Source: Sulfurimonas sp. (GTDB lineage: Bacteria > Campylobacterota > Campylobacteria > Campylobacterales > Sulfurimonadaceae). Taken from it: 35,507 nucleotides of DNA. The first letter of the stretch is position 1. Each line of letters opens with the position of its first letter. The notes below the pieces were generated by a model. The model made no database searches and was not told where the DNA came from. It saw only the letters and a list, made by a program, of their open reading frames with translations. A program made the translations under genes and the position numbers. Shown piece after piece: positions 15,794 to 24,678 of this stretch. The stretch lies in assembly GCA_013791885.1 (NCBI GenBank), contig VMSZ01000073.1:1-35507 (forward strand), given 5' to 3'.

Positions 15794-17098
15794 ATGCCTT
15801 TCAAATCACTCAAAGAAAAACTCTCCTCCAAAGATTATTCTGTAGCCTTTGGCGAGGTTGTGAAGATAAACGCAACCATTGTCACGGCAACGGGCCTCAA
15901 AGTAAGCATCAGCGACATGGTAAAAATTGTCTCAAACACAACTTCTCAAGAGACGATAGGCATGGTTACCGAGATAGACGGGGCGACTTTTTTTATAACC
16001 CCTTTTAGTTTTGTCGAGGGTTTTTGTTCAGGGGATAGAGTATTTTTGGATTCTACAGGTTTGAATATTCCCGTTGGTGAGTCTCTTCTTGGACGTGTAG
16101 TAAATCCTTTTATGCATCCGATTGACGGTAAAGGAAACATCAATAACTCCAAACTATCTCCAATCATTAAAATGCCGATTGCTCCAATGAAACGCGGTAT
16201 GATTAATGATGTTTTCAGTGTAGGCGTAAAAAGTATAGATGGACTTTTGACTTGCGGAAAAGGTCAAAAACTTGGGATTTTTGCAGGAAGCGGTGTTGGA
16301 AAATCAACACTCATGGGAATGATTGTCCGTGGAGCAGATGCACCCATAAAAGTCGTGGCCCTTATTGGTGAGCGTGGTCGTGAGGTTCCTGAGTTTATAG
16401 AAAAAAATCTCGGCGGCAATCTTGAAAATACTGTCATAATCGTAGCAACGAGTGACGACTCGCCTTTGATGCGTAAATATGGTGCTTTCGCTGCAATGAG
16501 TGTTGCGGAGTATTTTAAAGACCAAGGACTAGATGTTCTTTTTATTATGGACTCAGTGACGCGTTTTGCTATGGCGCAGCGTGAAATTGGTCTTGCCCTC
16601 GGCGAACCGCCAACTTCAAAAGGGTATCCGCCTTCTTCTTTAACGCTTCTTCCACAACTCATGGAGCGAGCGGGAAAAGAAGATGGAAAAGGTTCTATTA
16701 CTGCGTTTTTTACGGTTCTCATAGAAGGCGACGACATGAGTGACCCTATTGCAGACCAATCACGTTCCATTTTAGATGGACACATTGTTTTATCACGTGA
16801 GCTGACAGATTTTGGCATATACCCGCCTATTCATGTCCTAAACTCTGCTTCAAGAGTTATGAATGACATCATTAGTGATGAACATCTGAAATCTGTAATG
16901 ATGTTTAGACGCTATCACACACTTCTCAAAGAAAATGAAGTACTCATTCGAATAGGAGCTTATACAAAAGGAAGTGACCCTGAGCTTGACAAAGCAATAG
17001 CAAAAAAAGAAGATATGGAGGCATTTTTAACGCAAAAATCAACACTTCAAATTGCTTTTGAAGATAGTGTGAATACTCTTATAGAGATTATGAAGTAA
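15794..17098 (+). CDS. fliI: flagellar export ATPase FliI
   Basis: A 434-residue F1-beta-like ATPase of the flagellar type III export apparatus, working with FliH and FliJ at the cytoplasmic side of the basal body. Walker A GSGVGKST is at 165-172, and Walker B is in VLFIMDSVTRFA near 250-260, whose DSVTRFAMAQRE context is typical of FliI/SctN. ERGREVPEF is also diagnostic. I prefer FliI to a virulence-type homologue because no type III secretion genes are nearby. It is unusual in being apart from other flagellar genes, after folE. Confidence 0.93.
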   Translation: MPFKSLKEKLSSKDYSVAFGEVVKINATIVTATGLKVSISDMVKIVSNTTSQETIGMVTEIDGATFFITPFSFVEGFCSGDRVFLDSTGLNIPVGESLLGRVVNPFMHPIDGKGNINNSKLSPIIKMPIAPMKRGMINDVFSVGVKSIDGLLTCGKGQKLGIFAGSGVGKSTLMGMIVRGADAPIKVVALIGERGREVPEFIEKNLGGNLENTVIIVATSDDSPLMRKYGAFAAMSVAEYFKDQGLDVLFIMDSVTRFAMAQREIGLALGEPPTSKGYPPSSLTLLPQLMERAGKEDGKGSITAFFTVLIEGDDMSDPIADQSRSILDGHIVLSRELTDFGIYPPIHVLNSASRVMNDIISDEHLKSVMMFRRYHTLLKENEVLIRIGAYTKGSDPELDKAIAKKEDMEAFLTQKSTLQIAFEDSVNTLIEIMK

Positions 17099-17118
17099 AG
17101 CTACTCTATAGCTTTTTT
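17098..17118 (+). terminator. intrinsic terminator after fliI
   Basis: AAGCTA (17098-17103) and TAGCTT (17109-17114) form a short stem with a 5-nt loop, followed by TTTT. It starts at the last base of the fliI stop codon and overlaps the 3' end of the converging propeller gene. The stem is AT-rich, so strength is uncertain. Confidence 0.45.
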
Positions 17119-19238
17119 GAGTACTCCATAATGATATTTGATTTTATCCACTCATCTCGCGGAGTTCTGACTCCATCATCAAGTGTAATAGCAAGTTTTT
17201 TTCCACAAAGATTCTCATAATTTTTCATAAGCAATCTCATCTCATTATCGTTTCCAAAGATATCAATGTAGGAGTAGATAATATTTTGGGCGCCTTGATA
17301 GTTTTCATCAGCTAAAAAAGTTTTGATTTTTGACTGAAAACTTACACGAAGAAGGTCTCCAATTTTATCTGTCCTGGTACTTATGCTTATGAGGTTGTTC
17401 AATGTGATTTTTATGCTTTTTGCGTCACCGCTCAGAGCGTATTCTTCACACTCATTTACAAGTGCTGCCCAGCGTTTATTCAAGCTAATTCCTAGCTCTG
17501 TTGCGTTTAGGCCTACATTTGCGTCTAGAATCTCGTAACAGCCTTTAAAATTGTTTGCTTTGTAAGCGTTTTGCAACTTAATCATGGCATTGAAATTTGT
17601 AATGAGCCGCTCAAGTTCATCTCGCATAAAAGTAGTGTTTTTGAAAAGCTTGAGATGATTTTTTGCTTTTTGCAGTTCCCCTTGCTTAATAAAGAGATCT
17701 ATTTTTTTTATATTTTTTTCTATACTTTGATTGAGACTTATATATGTTGGTGTTTCTAAAAAAAGTTTATTTTTATATATGAGTTCATCAACAGTTTGAA
17801 AATCATTAGCATCAACTGCATGTAAAAATGTCATGAAATCACTTTCTTGAGTCAAGAGCAGTTTGATAATTTCACGCTTGGATGCAACTGTGAGATATTC
17901 ATGGAGGAGAGCTTTCGCATTTTGAGAATCTCCTAATGAGATGTGTCTGTAGGCATTTTTAAAGCTGTCTCTCCAGGCTTCTTCTATTTTCTCATAGAGC
18001 GGTGTTTGCATAAGTGGTTCGTATTTTGAACACATTGCAAAACAAAGAGCATATTTTTTTTCAAAATAATGTATTTTAAATCTATTGAAATTCTCAAAAG
18101 CGCGAAATAAAGAGTTTATTTCATTCTCTTTTGATTTTATACCCTTGAGCGGAGCTATACATTTAAGAGCGTATGCTTTATTTTGGTTCATTAAAGCATG
18201 GAGGGCTTCTTTATAGATATCTTTATATCTCTTTTGAAGGAGTTTATACTCTATGGTATTATGAAGAATAGGTGCCCTCTCAACAAGCCTATAAGCTTCA
18301 TAGAGAGCGTTTTGCATCACTAATTCCTTGAGCTGAGCTCTGTTTGGAAGTTTCGCATTGAGTATTTGCGAATCTTCAAGCGCAACAAAAAGAGATTCAT
18401 CGTGTAAAAGAGCAATTTTACTGATTGTTTTTTCAAATTCTATGTATTTTGCATCTGCAACTTTTGCTTTTTTAATATCTAAAAGGGCAAGATAGTTGGT
18501 CTCGGCACTTATAATCACATAGTCACTGTTTGGCGTTTTAACAATGTCCCGTATATTTTTAAAAGGGGCATCTATACGTTTTGACTCTTTATTATGTGCA
18601 AGCGAATGTACTAAAACATCTCCATCAACATTAGCACTTACAAGCGTCTTTTCATCAATAAAACATAGAGCGTTTATTCTGCTTCCTTGTTCAATTAAAA
18701 TATGTTTTCGAATTTTTGAGTGTAAGTCAATGACAAACAATGCACCTCCTAGGCCGGAACAAGCAAGCTTCTCATTGTGTATGGACAAAGCGCTTACAAA
18801 ATTCGTTTTGGTTCTCTTTGTTTTGAGAGGGAAAGAACAAATGCGAGAGAGCAAGGAAGCATTATTATATCTGTACTGATACACTCTTCCACAGTCTGTT
18901 CCGGCAATGAGATATGTTGACGCGGGACAAAATGTAAGGATTTCGATTTTTTCATTTGGAATTGTTATGTTCTTTATGAGACTTTTAGTCGCCAAGTCGA
19001 CTATATAAATAATACTGTTATTTGCAAACGCAATCAATTTTGCATCTTGGCTAAAACAAATGGCCGTAGTCTCCCGGCCGAGCTCGCTATGAACTAACTT
19101 TAGTGTGGTAGTATGGTCGTTTATATCTATTATTTTTGCACCGCTGTATTTTGTTACGTATGCCAAAGAGTTTGTATTTAAGCGACTAAAGCTTATGATT
19201 TGTGAACGCTCTTTCGCGTGGTGATATATTTTGGGCAT
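17106..19238 (-). CDS. WD40-like beta-propeller protein with C-terminal alpha-solenoid
   Basis: A 710-residue protein with no signal peptide or membrane segment. Residues 1 to about 310 are beta repeats of the WD40/quinoprotein type: short blocks such as AICFSQDAKLIAFANNS, ALSIHNEKLACSGLGG and ALCFIDEKTLVSANVDG recur about every 40 residues. From about 310 to 690 the sequence is almost all helical pairs (AYRLVERAPILHNTIEYKLL, AKNHLKLFKN), like TPR or HEAT-type solenoids. The order propeller then solenoid is that of eukaryotic coat and nuclear-pore scaffold proteins. Function is not known to me. It converges on fliI with seven bases between the ends. Confidence 0.75.
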   Translation of the reverse strand: MPKIYHHAKERSQIISFSRLNTNSLAYVTKYSGAKIIDINDHTTTLKLVHSELGRETTAICFSQDAKLIAFANNSIIYIVDLATKSLIKNITIPNEKIEILTFCPASTYLIAGTDCGRVYQYRYNNASLLSRICSFPLKTKRTKTNFVSALSIHNEKLACSGLGGALFVIDLHSKIRKHILIEQGSRINALCFIDEKTLVSANVDGDVLVHSLAHNKESKRIDAPFKNIRDIVKTPNSDYVIISAETNYLALLDIKKAKVADAKYIEFEKTISKIALLHDESLFVALEDSQILNAKLPNRAQLKELVMQNALYEAYRLVERAPILHNTIEYKLLQKRYKDIYKEALHALMNQNKAYALKCIAPLKGIKSKENEINSLFRAFENFNRFKIHYFEKKYALCFAMCSKYEPLMQTPLYEKIEEAWRDSFKNAYRHISLGDSQNAKALLHEYLTVASKREIIKLLLTQESDFMTFLHAVDANDFQTVDELIYKNKLFLETPTYISLNQSIEKNIKKIDLFIKQGELQKAKNHLKLFKNTTFMRDELERLITNFNAMIKLQNAYKANNFKGCYEILDANVGLNATELGISLNKRWAALVNECEEYALSGDAKSIKITLNNLISISTRTDKIGDLLRVSFQSKIKTFLADENYQGAQNIIYSYIDIFGNDNEMRLLMKNYENLCGKKLAITLDDGVRTPRDEWIKSNIIMEYSKKL

Positions 19239-19271
19239 GCTAAACCATTTATGTATAGATTACTTTAAAAG

Positions 19272-19277
19272 ATTATA
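19272..19277 (-). promoter_or_regulatory. -10 element for the propeller/solenoid gene
   Basis: TATAAT on the reverse strand, preceded by AAA and a T-run, lies about 34 bases before ATG 19238. Confidence 0.45.
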
Positions 19278-19322
19278 TTTGAAAAAAGTTGTGGTGTTGT
19301 TGAAAGGAGGGAATGATAAGGG

Positions 19323-19347
19323 GTTTTCTCTCTCTTAGAGAGAGAAA
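19323..19347 (-). terminator. perfect 11-bp hairpin after the small three-cysteine gene
   Basis: TTTTCTCTCTC / GAGAGAGAAAA with a 3-nt loop lies 7 bases past the stop at 19355. It has no T-run afterwards on the reverse strand, but its position and stability suggest a transcript 3' end. Confidence 0.45.
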
Positions 19348-19354
19348 AGATAAA

Positions 19355-19678
19355 TTAACAAGCTGGAACGTTTCCGCTGTCACTTCCGTATTCGTGGAAG
19401 AAGTCAAAGTAATGTTCAAGATAATCCTCTTTTACGTCACCATCTGTAACTGCAGGACAGATTTTTTTGATCTCTTCAGCAATTTTACCGTCTTCTTTGA
19501 TTTCAGCCCACTCAGCCTGTGTGTGTTTACCAGCCATAGCGGCACCTGTAATTCCACAAGGTTTCTTCAGTTTTTTAGTAAAAAGTTTTTGACCCTTATC
19601 TGGACTAGCAAATGAAGATGTAGCACCTACACTTAGGATTAAAGCTGCACCTAATGCGATTTTTATTAACTTTGTCAT
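19355..19678 (-). CDS. small secreted protein with three cysteines, cytochrome-like but lacking CXXCH
   Basis: 107 residues from ATG 19678, which has AGGAG six bases upstream; the longer frame from 19705 adds nine residues before the signal peptide. The signal peptide MTKLIKIALGAALILSVG ends near SSFA (about 24). The mature part starts like a class I cytochrome (DKGQKLFTKKLKKPCG), but there is no CXXCH haem motif. C41 (PCGITG), C74 (ICPAV) and C107 (the last residue) are the only cysteines. It lies downstream of the SQR gene, separated by a hairpin and an AT-rich spacer. A periplasmic partner in sulfur oxidation is possible but unproven. Confidence 0.75.
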   Translation of the reverse strand: MTKLIKIALGAALILSVGATSSFASPDKGQKLFTKKLKKPCGITGAAMAGKHTQAEWAEIKEDGKIAEEIKKICPAVTDGDVKEDYLEHYFDFFHEYGSDSGNVPAC

Positions 19679-19785
19679 GTTTTCTCCTATATTAAGAATG
19701 TACATATTTTATCTTAGTAAAAATAAAAATAATATATATTATAAAATTAATGTATATTATTTATTATAAATGTAACAATTTGCAT

Positions 19786-19810
19786 AATATCCTCTCTAAA
19801 AGAGGATATT
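19786..19810 (-). terminator. hairpin between the SQR gene and the small secreted protein gene
   Basis: AATATCCTCT / AGAGGATATT, a perfect 10-bp stem with a 5-nt loop, begins 7 bases after the SQR stop. No T-run follows at once. It may terminate or stabilise the SQR mRNA. The next 80 bases are nearly pure A/T and probably contain the promoter of the small gene. Confidence 0.45.
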
Positions 19811-19816
19811 GGGTAA

Positions 19817-21289
19817 TTATGCTCTACCTGTAAGCATACCGTGAATTGTCATTGGTTTAAGTGCGTATACTTTTAATAACCACCATATCCATCTCTCTTT
19901 TGTTGGATCAAGAGGGAATGAAGGAGTTGGTTTTTTACTCCAGTCAAACTCTGCAAGCATAACAGTTCCGATGCTTGTGATAAGTGGACATACTGTGTAG
20001 CCGCCGTAAGCAGCAGGCAATTCAGTTTTTCCTTCCATAGTAGCGATCATATTATCTATAAGTACTTTGTATTGTTTACGAACTGATCCGCCTGTTTTAC
20101 CCATTGGAACAGCTGCAACATCGCCTAAAGACCATACATTTGGATATTTAACATGCTGTAGAGTCTCTTTTTTAACCGGCACCCATCCTTTATCTGAACC
20201 AACTGCTGAATTTGCAACAACATCTGGAGCTTTCATAGGAGGTGTCACATGTATAAAGTCATATTTAACTTCAACACGTTCGCTCATTTTAACAATTGCA
20301 TACTCTTCTAAATCTTTGTCAAATGCACCTTTTTCTTCCCAGTGTTTGTTAAATACAGCAGTTTTTGTAGCAGTATCAACTTCGATTAGATTGTGTTTGT
20401 AGTTCCATTTAAAATCTCTATCTTTGAACTGTTGTAAGATAGCATCATGGTATTCAGGAACACCGAACATTTTTCCACCGTTTGGATAAAAAGTAAGTTC
20501 TACTTTGTCACGAACACCAGCTTCTTCAAGTCTAGAGTGTGTAAGATACATAATTTTTTTAGGAGCACCACCACATTTGATTGGTGTATTTGGATCTGTA
20601 AATACAGCTTGAAGTTTTTCAGGTCCAGTGTGATTTTTTGCTTTTTCAATAAGTTCTTGAATCCCTGTCCAAGTAGCAGCTGCACCATCAGCAAAGTAAA
20701 TAGAGTGAAGACCATCTTTACCAACTTTTTCTTTTACTATTGCATTATCAGCACCAGATGAAGTGATAACACCATCCAAGCCTTTGATAGCGCCATAGTT
20801 CAACATAAGACCAGTTGCTATAACCATTTGGTCATAAGAAACTTCTTCTTTACCGTCTACAGTTACTTTATTGTTCTCAGGGTCAAACGCAGTTACACTT
20901 CCTTTGATAAGTTTTACACCACTTGGAAGTTTGTCATCTCTATTGTAAACAATCTCGCTTTGTTCCCAAAGACCTGCACCTACAAGAGTTTGACCGGGCT
21001 GGTAAGACACAGACAAAGGATCTGGCTCAATAACAGTAATATCTGGATTTGAAAGAGTATTTGCAAGACGAGCAGCAGTACTCATGCCCGCTAAGCCACC
21101 ACCAACGATAACAATTTTACCGACAGCATCTGAAGCAGTTACAGCTGTTGTTCCAACAGTAGCACCAGCTAAGATAGATGCAGCTAGGGGAGAAACGCTT
21201 ATATATTTTAAAGCCTCACGACGAGACATAATCTCCGGGTGCTTGTCAACTTCGGCTAAGATCTCTTCTAATATTTGATTTTTACTCAT
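19817..21289 (-). CDS. sqr: sulfide:quinone oxidoreductase-type flavoprotein with Tat signal
   Basis: A 490-residue FAD-dependent oxidoreductase. An unusually late twin-arginine signal (SRREALK, R23/R24, then a hydrophobic stretch to about 50) predicts folded export. FAD-binding blocks are IVIVGGGLAGMSTA (59-72), ATGLMLNYG (158-166) and WSLGDVAAVP (386-395). C239 in IKCGGAPKKIMYL and C434 in GYTVCPLITS are the two redox cysteines conserved in SQR; flavocytochrome c sulfide dehydrogenase is the main alternative. The C-terminal WWLLKVYALKPM region suits membrane attachment. It would oxidise sulfide to sulfur or polysulfide and pass electrons to quinone. AAAGGAAA precedes the ATG. Confidence 0.85.
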   Translation of the reverse strand: MSKNQILEEILAEVDKHPEIMSRREALKYISVSPLAASILAGATVGTTAVTASDAVGKIVIVGGGLAGMSTAARLANTLSNPDITVIEPDPLSVSYQPGQTLVGAGLWEQSEIVYNRDDKLPSGVKLIKGSVTAFDPENNKVTVDGKEEVSYDQMVIATGLMLNYGAIKGLDGVITSSGADNAIVKEKVGKDGLHSIYFADGAAATWTGIQELIEKAKNHTGPEKLQAVFTDPNTPIKCGGAPKKIMYLTHSRLEEAGVRDKVELTFYPNGGKMFGVPEYHDAILQQFKDRDFKWNYKHNLIEVDTATKTAVFNKHWEEKGAFDKDLEEYAIVKMSERVEVKYDFIHVTPPMKAPDVVANSAVGSDKGWVPVKKETLQHVKYPNVWSLGDVAAVPMGKTGGSVRKQYKVLIDNMIATMEGKTELPAAYGGYTVCPLITSIGTVMLAEFDWSKKPTPSFPLDPTKERWIWWLLKVYALKPMTIHGMLTGRA

Positions 21290-21457
21290 AAGTTTCCTTT
21301 TTCAGTTTGGATAAAGTGCATCCATTTTACAAGTTTAGGGCTTAAGGCAAGTTTTAAATATCAGCATTTTTTTAAGGAGTGTGTCTAAAGTAAACATTTA
21401 AGGAAAGAGAAAGGTTAATAAAAGAAGTTCTGCTTATACTGGTTATAAGTAGAAGTA

Positions 21458-21482
21458 AATTAAAGGCTTAAAGCCTTTAATT
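21458..21482 (-). terminator. 12-bp hairpin after the DUF3373 gene
   Basis: AATTAAAGGCTT / AAGCCTTTAATT with a single central base lies one base past the stop at 21484. A short T-rich tract (TTTACTTCTACTT) follows on the reverse strand. This is likely the transcript end of the porin-like gene. Confidence 0.55.
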
Positions 21483-21483
21483 C

Positions 21484-22998
21484 TTAGTATCTGTATCTGA
21501 AGTAAACGCGAAGATCAGAAGCTTTTTCTACTGGATCCATGCCAAGAGCGACAGCATCTTCTATAGCTATAGGAGTTCCACCATCACCAAAGAAGCCATT
21601 TGAACCTGTGTAATCATAGTCAAGGTATGTATATCTGATTTGCATAGAGAAAGCATCGTCAATAATGGGTTGTGTCCAATACGCTTCGTACGCTTGACCA
21701 CGAACAGCGATTTTTGAACCTATCATCGTATCTTCACCATATGTAAACGGTCTCCAGTATTTTGAACCTTTGTTATACTCAAGTCCAAATTTACCACCTG
21801 TTAAGTTAGGCATCTGTGTACCAATCCAGATTGAAGTACCAACTTCACTGTTTGAGCTACCCATCATACTGTTTGCATCTATTCCCATTTGGCCGATTGC
21901 GGCAAGTGCGTTTGCTGTTCTATCAATTGAAACGCTTGAGGCATCAGATTTTGACATAGCAAATGACGCGAATACGATAGTCTCATCTAAGAAATCATTG
22001 ATCTCCTCACCGATACCATTAGACATAAGTGAAATAGCTGCTCCATCCATTGTTCCAGCTGATTGCATATTGTAAGTAGCTGTGTCATCTGTTGGGTCCA
22101 TTGGTGTGCCAGCAAAATCGTAATCACTTAAGTACATACCAGGTACATTAAATCCTCTATACCATGTAGTTTTTACAGAGTATTGACCGTCATTGTACGG
22201 TACAAAAATGAAACCTGCCATATCTACATTCTCTAAGGCTGTGTTAGAGTTGTCAACTGAATAGTCTATACTTGCACCATCAGGTGTATTTGTAAATCTT
22301 GAATTAGCATTTGTTAAACCGCGGCCAAGACAAAGCTTGAATGACATTCCTTGTGCTATTTGATCTAGTTTCACACTTGCAGAAGCCCCGTCAAACTCCA
22401 TGTTGATAACATGACCAAGCGGAGACTGCTCTTTGTCATCATCTCTGAGGTTAATCAGGCTTCCGTTTGTCGCAGGACGACGACCGACACTAAGAGTCGT
22501 TTGTAAGCCACTAACAGTTGGCATCCATAACCAGTATGCTTCTCTTACTTTGAGGGTATCATCTGTAAGGTTTTCATTGATAACCCAGTCGAAAGCATCG
22601 AAGCCATAACCTCTTTGTGGTACATTATCTTCTATTGATGAAGCTCCAAACGCTTTGTTGAACGCAAGTTGACCTTTGAAGATCATCTCATCCGTAGGCG
22701 CATAACCCATACCTAACCAGAGACGATTTGAATAAAGTGCGTCATTGCTGTATGTTTTGCCGCTTGCTGTTTCATATGCTAATTTATCATACGAAGTTCT
22801 AAAATCAACATCAAATTTAATGTTGTCTTTTGCAGACTGTGCATTTACTTTAGAAATCTGCTTGTCTTGAGAATCTTGACTTTTTTCAAGTTTCTCCAAC
22901 TGAGCTTTTAAATCGTCTATTTGCTTTTGCATATCTGCATCGGCAAATGCAAGTGTGCTTAAAAAAGCAAGACTTGAGAGCGCTATTATTTTTTTCAT
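21484..22998 (-). CDS. DUF3373-family outer-membrane porin-like protein
   Basis: 504 residues with a Sec signal peptide (MKKIIALSSLAFLSTLAFA), a short coiled coil (about 22-50, MQKQIDDLKAQLEKLEKSQ) and then alternating amphipathic strands typical of a beta-barrel. It ends in FRYRY, an aromatic C-terminal residue used for barrel insertion. The N-terminal coiled coil followed by a barrel, with motifs such as SNRLWLGMGYAPTDEM, fits DUF3373 proteins of sulfur-oxidising Campylobacterota. The substrate is unknown. It is followed by the SQR gene in the same direction after 194 bases with a hairpin, so it may be separately transcribed. Confidence 0.8.
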   Translation of the reverse strand: MKKIIALSSLAFLSTLAFADADMQKQIDDLKAQLEKLEKSQDSQDKQISKVNAQSAKDNIKFDVDFRTSYDKLAYETASGKTYSNDALYSNRLWLGMGYAPTDEMIFKGQLAFNKAFGASSIEDNVPQRGYGFDAFDWVINENLTDDTLKVREAYWLWMPTVSGLQTTLSVGRRPATNGSLINLRDDDKEQSPLGHVINMEFDGASASVKLDQIAQGMSFKLCLGRGLTNANSRFTNTPDGASIDYSVDNSNTALENVDMAGFIFVPYNDGQYSVKTTWYRGFNVPGMYLSDYDFAGTPMDPTDDTATYNMQSAGTMDGAAISLMSNGIGEEINDFLDETIVFASFAMSKSDASSVSIDRTANALAAIGQMGIDANSMMGSSNSEVGTSIWIGTQMPNLTGGKFGLEYNKGSKYWRPFTYGEDTMIGSKIAVRGQAYEAYWTQPIIDDAFSMQIRYTYLDYDYTGSNGFFGDGGTPIAIEDAVALGMDPVEKASDLRVYFRYRY

Positions 22999-23088
22999 TT
23001 CATATCCTTATAACTATTTAGCGAAATAGTAACATAAATTTCTTATAAAGAGAATGAACGCTTATTCCAAGTATAAGTTTAAATTATA

Positions 23089-24678
23089 TCAATAGATTTT
23101 ATTTACCAGAAGCTGTAGGGATGTTTTGTTGTTGAATTCATTTTTTGCTATAGTGTAGGAGCAGGTGATTTTTTTATTTTCGGGCATCTCAAAAACTGTT
23201 CTAAACGCAACTAATTCAAGCGTTTTTCTCTCATGTGCCTCTTGGCGTATCTCTATTTTTGAGTGAGTTTTATCTGCTCCGAGAAGTTTAATACTAACGA
23301 CTTCTGCATTTTTTATGAGAAAACGCGGTCTTAAATTTGCTTCACCGTAAGGCTCAAACTGCTCTAATAAATCTAAAAGCTCAAAGTCAATCTCATCTGT
23401 CGCAATGGTGCCAATAAGTTCATTTTTTGGGATGAAATCTTTAGGATTAAGATGTGTCGCAGTTGCGTTTATAGCTTTTCTAAAAGCTTCAATATTCTCT
23501 TCCAAAAGCCCTAAGCCAGCCGCCATTTTGTGCCCGCCAAATTTAGTTAACAAGTGTTCATTCGCTTTGATAAGTTCGTAAATACTGACATCTCCGATGC
23601 TTCTAGCACTTCCCTTGGCAACACCATCATGAACACTCAAAACAATGGCCGGCTTTCCAAATCTATCGACTAAACGCGAGGCGACTATGCCGACAACACC
23701 CTCGTTCCAATGTTCTCCCGATACAACTATGACAAGGTCATTTTCATGAACACTTTGCATTGCCTCTTTGGTGCATTCGGCTTCGGTTGCTTTTCTAAGA
23801 TCGTTAAGTTGGCCGAGAAGTTCAAACTGCTTATATGCTTTTTCTATGGTTGGTGCCGTAAAAAAATCCAAAGCTATTGAGGCATCTTCCAAACGTCCGG
23901 CAGAGTTCAGTCTTGGTGCTATCATAAACGCAATATCTTCGGAGCTTATGGAAGACTTATTTAAAAAATCTCTGATAATGACAGAGGAAGGACGGGAGGA
24001 AATCATAAGCTGTTTTAAACCCTCTTTGACAAGAGTTCTGTTAATATTGACCAAAGGCATGACGTCAGCAATGATGGCGATAGACAAAATATCTAAAAAG
24101 CTTCGCATATCAATGTTTAGTTGCAACTCTTTTTTTAGCAGGGCTAAAAGCAGCCAAGCTACTTGCGCACCGCATATCTCTTTAAAAGGGTACTCGCAAT
24201 CAGGCAGTTTTGGGTCAACTATGGTAAACGCATCTGGTAGAACATCCGGCGGTGTATGATGGTCAGTAATGATGAGGTCAATATTTCTTTGCTTGCAGAT
24301 ATCTGCCGCTTCGCAAGCAGTAATTCCATTGTCCACAGTAATAACCAAATCTGCCTCAATGCGTGTGAGTAGATTTGCAGAAACTCCATAGCCGTCAGTA
24401 AAACGGTTTGGAATGACTGCGTTTAGCGGATAAGGAATTTGCTTAAAGAAGTCGACCATAATGGCCGTAGAGCTAACCCCATCAACGTCGTAATCACCCA
24501 CAAGAGTAATATTTTTCTTCTCTCTGATTGCGTTTGCTATTTTTTGGGCGGCTTTTTGTGCGTTTAACAGCAGAGCAGGATTTGGAATTTGTGAGAGTTT
24601 TGTCTCTTCTTTGTCAAAACGCAAAGAGAGCAGCTCAAAAAGAGCCGACTTATCTAAGGGAGTAGAGTTATTCAGCAC
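23089..24678 (-). CDS. recJ: single-stranded-DNA-specific exonuclease RecJ
   Basis: A 529-residue DHH/DHHA1-family 5'-3' exonuclease acting in recombination, mismatch and gap repair. Motifs: [27 protein letters not shown], and the late [11 protein letters not shown] of the DHHA1 domain, followed by the C-terminal OB-fold. Slightly shorter than the 577-residue E. coli enzyme. It begins at GTG 24678, inside the last codons of pyrG (11-base overlap) with no clear ribosome site, so translation is probably coupled to pyrG. Confidence 0.96.
   Translation of the reverse strand: MLNNSTPLDKSALFELLSLRFDKEETKLSQIPNPALLLNAQKAAQKIANAIREKKNITLVGDYDVDGVSSTAIMVDFFKQIPYPLNAVIPNRFTDGYGVSANLLTRIEADLVITVDNGITACEAADICKQRNIDLIITDHHTPPDVLPDAFTIVDPKLPDCEYPFKEICGAQVAWLLLALLKKELQLNIDMRSFLDILSIAIIADVMPLVNINRTLVKEGLKQLMISSRPSSVIIRDFLNKSSISSEDIAFMIAPRLNSAGRLEDASIALDFFTAPTIEKAYKQFELLGQLNDLRKATEAECTKEAMQSVHENDLVIVVSGEHWNEGVVGIVASRLVDRFGKPAIVLSVHDGVAKGSARSIGDVSIYELIKANEHLLTKFGGHKMAAGLGLLEENIEAFRKAINATATHLNPKDFIPKNELIGTIATDEIDFELLDLLEQFEPYGEANLRPRFLIKNAEVVSIKLLGADKTHSKIEIRQEAHERKTLELVAFRTVFEMPENKKITCSYTIAKNEFNNKTSLQLLVNKIY

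Noticed and set aside
16264-16818. 184-codon open frame antisense to fliI
   Set aside because: It mirrors the conserved ATPase core of fliI, has serine/proline-rich composition typical of a shadow frame, and no ribosome site.
19313-19615. Rightward 100-codon frame with a strong AGGAGG just before its ATG
   Set aside because: It is antisense to the small secreted protein, the AGGAGG is too close to the ATG, and the frame shows no protein-like pattern. The purine run is more simply part of the spacer and hairpin.
23768-24259. 163-codon open frame antisense to recJ
   Set aside because: It lies wholly within the conserved DHH region of recJ; composition is that of an antisense shadow.
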